The position numbers and the translations under genes are program-made. A DNA stretch of 64,000 bases, from positions 118,497 through 182,496 of the forward strand of contig CAZIUI010000002.1 in assembly GCA_964542585.1 (NCBI GenBank), in the 5' to 3' direction. Below the pieces are notes generated by a model. The model was given only the letters and a program-made list of their open reading frames with translations, was not told the DNA's origin and ran no database searches. This DNA comes from CAYYUA01 sp964542585. GTDB lineage: Bacteria; Bacteroidota; Bacteroidia; CAILMK01; CAYYUA01. Shown piece after piece: positions 62,503 through 64,000 of the stretch (the first letter of the stretch is position 1; every line of letters begins with the position of its first letter).

Positions 62503-64000
62503 TTACTTTAAAAGCTGAACCATTCCGCTTTTTGTTTTTAACCGCGTAACCCCATCGATGACAGCTCGGTAAGTGATAACATAGGCATAGGTGCCTACGG
62601 GCGCCTTTTCACCCCGGTACCAGCCGTTCCAACCTTTTGCTACTTTATCCGTCTGGAATACCTGCTCACCCCAGCGGTTGTAGATGCTCATTTCAAAGTC
62701 CCTGATGTTTTCATAACCAGGCTTAAACACATCATTGATCCCATCGCCATTGGGGGAAAAGGCATTGGGTATACGCAAATACGCGCACTGTGATTCATCG
62801 TTAAGCCTAACTGCCAACTTTTCCCGGATGGCACAGAATTCATTGGCAATTTTTACCGAATAGGTGCCCGATTCCTTTACTCGAATGGTCTGCGTGGTTT
62901 CACCATTACTCCATAGGTGCTCGGCTTCAGGATTTCCCGCATCCAGCTGGGTTTCGGATTGACAGGTGATCACGGAATCTTTTTCCAGGCGCTCCGGCTC
63001 TGTTAGGGATTGAAGCTCCGTGGTATCGGCATTAGCGCAGGAAGGTTCCCGTTCTACACGCAGCCAATAGGTGCCTTCATTATTTACATATAAGGTTTTG
63101 GTGGTGTCCCCCGTATTCCATTGAAAAGTTTGGGCATTTTTGGTCTCTGGCTCCAAGGTAGTATCAATCTGCCCGCAGAAGGCTTGCTGGTCCGGGCCAA
63201 TGAAAACCGTGGGCTTAGCGTTGAAGGAGACAACTATGGTATCCCGGTAAATCGTGCTGTCTGAACCAGTGGCTTTGTAGGAATAAGCACCCGGTTTGGT
63301 AACCGTAATAGCTGGGGTGGAGTCTCCGGTATTCCATTTGATGGATCGGGCATCGGGAGCCCTTGAACTAAGCCTAACCGTATCGCCCTTGCAGGCCGTG
63401 GTATCGCTTGTAAGGGAATTGGACGGCGCAACTGCTACGCAGGTATCCCAGCTATTGCCACAGCCATTGGTAGCAGTAACACAGATTTGGCCAGTGCTTT
63501 TCCCTACTCTGGTTCGGAGAAGGGTATCGCCCTGTTTTTCAACAATCTCCCAATCCTCCGGCACGGACCATTTTACGGTATCAATAGTCCGGTTATCCGG
63601 TAGCATATAGGTTTTAACAGAATTTATGGCTGGATTCCGCGGCCAGTTGTTAAATAAAAGGCTGTCATTTGCCGGCGCGGGTGTGCAGGGATAACCTCCA
63701 TGAAACACGAGACTCCGGCCTTCAAAGTTTTGCCCATTCGAGTATTTGCGGGCCCCGACAATTACATCATCATAGCCATCGCCATTCACATCGCCGGCAT
63801 TGGCAACACTTGCACCAAATCTGGAACCCGTGTCACCTTCCCCGGTCCAGCCAGGGGATGAGCTAAGACCATTGACACTACCACAGTAAACAAAAGCAGC
63901 ACCCGAAAAAGGCCCTCCATTTGAATATGCGTCTGCCCCAATTATTACATCATTATAGCCATCCCCATTGACATCGCCAGCGGCTGAAACACCTACACCA
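62503..64000 (-). CDS. FG-GAP repeat surface protein with T9SS type B domain, 5' end outside window
   Basis: The frame is open to the window's end, so at least 499 residues are seen and the start is missing. The visible N-terminal part has two FG-GAP (integrin-alpha-like) repeats with the calcium loop DVNGDGYNDVIIGA and DVNGDGYDDVIVGA, and the first is preceded by GVGVSAAG. The middle holds three Ig-like, Thr/Asp-rich repeats containing 'W-N/S-T/N-G-D/E-T', e.g. IKWNTGDSTPAITV, FQWNTGDTTKTLYV and HLWSNGETTQTIRV. The end is a type B sorting domain: IPNAFSPNGDGINDVFKPG, IYNRWGEQVFQT, APVGTYAYVITY, ending MVQLLK. Probable role: secreted or surface adhesin. An apparent start at 63789 is an internal Met. 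Confidence 0.9.
   Translation of the reverse strand, partial: GVGVSAAGDVNGDGYNDVIIGADAYSNGGPFSGAAFVYCGSVNGLSSSPGWTGEGDTGSRFGASVANAGDVNGDGYDDVIVGARKYSNGQNFEGRSLVFHGGYPCTPAPANDSLLFNNWPRNPAINSVKTYMLPDNRTIDTVKWSVPEDWEIVEKQGDTLLRTRVGKSTGQICVTATNGCGNSWDTCVAVAPSNSLTSDTTACKGDTVRLSSRAPDARSIKWNTGDSTPAITVTKPGAYSYKATGSDSTIYRDTIVVSFNAKPTVFIGPDQQAFCGQIDTTLEPETKNAQTFQWNTGDTTKTLYVNNEGTYWLRVEREPSCANADTTELQSLTEPERLEKDSVITCQSETQLDAGNPEAEHLWSNGETTQTIRVKESGTYSVKIANEFCAIREKLAVRLNDESQCAYLRIPNAFSPNGDGINDVFKPGYENIRDFEMSIYNRWGEQVFQTDKVAKGWNGWYRGEKAPVGTYAYVITYRAVIDGVTRLKTKSGMVQLLK

Overview
The window looks like chromosomal DNA of a free-living, aerobic member of the Bacteroidota, probably Cytophagales-like. The evidence is the type A and type B C-terminal sorting domains of the type IX secretion system (T9SS), the long three-part form of IspG, a fused SecDF, an S46 dipeptidyl-peptidase, lipoproteins with an acidic stretch after the lipobox cysteine, and promoters of the Bacteroidota form TTTG-N18-21-TAnnTTTG (clearest in front of tRNA genes). 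A heme A synthase implies an aa3-type oxidase. I saw no insertion sequence, phage, integron or CRISPR array. One 10-base run of N (35860-35869) marks an assembly gap.

Layout. 1-9000: partial endonuclease III (nth), a T9SS type A secreted protein, ispG, an MlaE/MlaF lipid-transport pair and uvrA. 9000-11450: an ECF sigma factor with a small soluble partner, methylmalonyl-CoA epimerase, a methyltransferase, a possibly frameshifted small membrane protein and tRNA-Ser(CGA). 11460-17950: an ABC-F ATPase, heme A synthase and, divergent from it, an MbnP-like lipoprotein with a di-heme peroxidase (resembling the MbnP/MbnH pair), then a YheT-type hydrolase. 17935-23850: a ten-PAS histidine kinase and cyclopropane fatty acid synthase. 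23800-30250: a four-gene outer-membrane/metal-uptake-type operon (DUF4856 lipoprotein, imelysin lipoprotein, HTTM membrane protein, TonB-dependent receptor) behind a leader with a perfect 9+9 palindrome and an 11+11 inverted repeat. 30300-35400: a MoaD-like protein without its terminal Gly-Gly, a VAO-type flavoprotein, a response regulator/PAS kinase pair and folE. 35400-41030: a poorly coding 1.1 kb region with the gap, a secreted subtilase, a small exported protein, a possible gene remnant and tRNA-Asn. 41140-44140: a YyaL-type thioredoxin-domain protein and a double UspA protein. 44150-53400: an operon of ECF sigma factor, membrane-anchored anti-sigma-like protein ending in a T9SS type B domain, and a roughly 2400-residue PKD adhesin with the same sorting domain. 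53600-64000: biotin carboxylase, S46 peptidase, secDF, a cyclophilin lipoprotein, tRNA-Val, a degenerate SNase-fold protein and the 3' part of an FG-GAP/T9SS type B protein.

The most interesting units are (i) the sigma/anti-sigma-CTD/giant-CTD operon, where a regulator anchored in the inner membrane carries the same export signal as the cargo encoded after it; (ii) the DUF4856-imelysin-HTTM-TonB operon with its structured, palindrome-bearing leader; and (iii) the MbnP/di-heme peroxidase pair back to back with ctaA. Secretion is a theme: five T9SS-type sorting-domain proteins plus SecDF lie in 64 kb.
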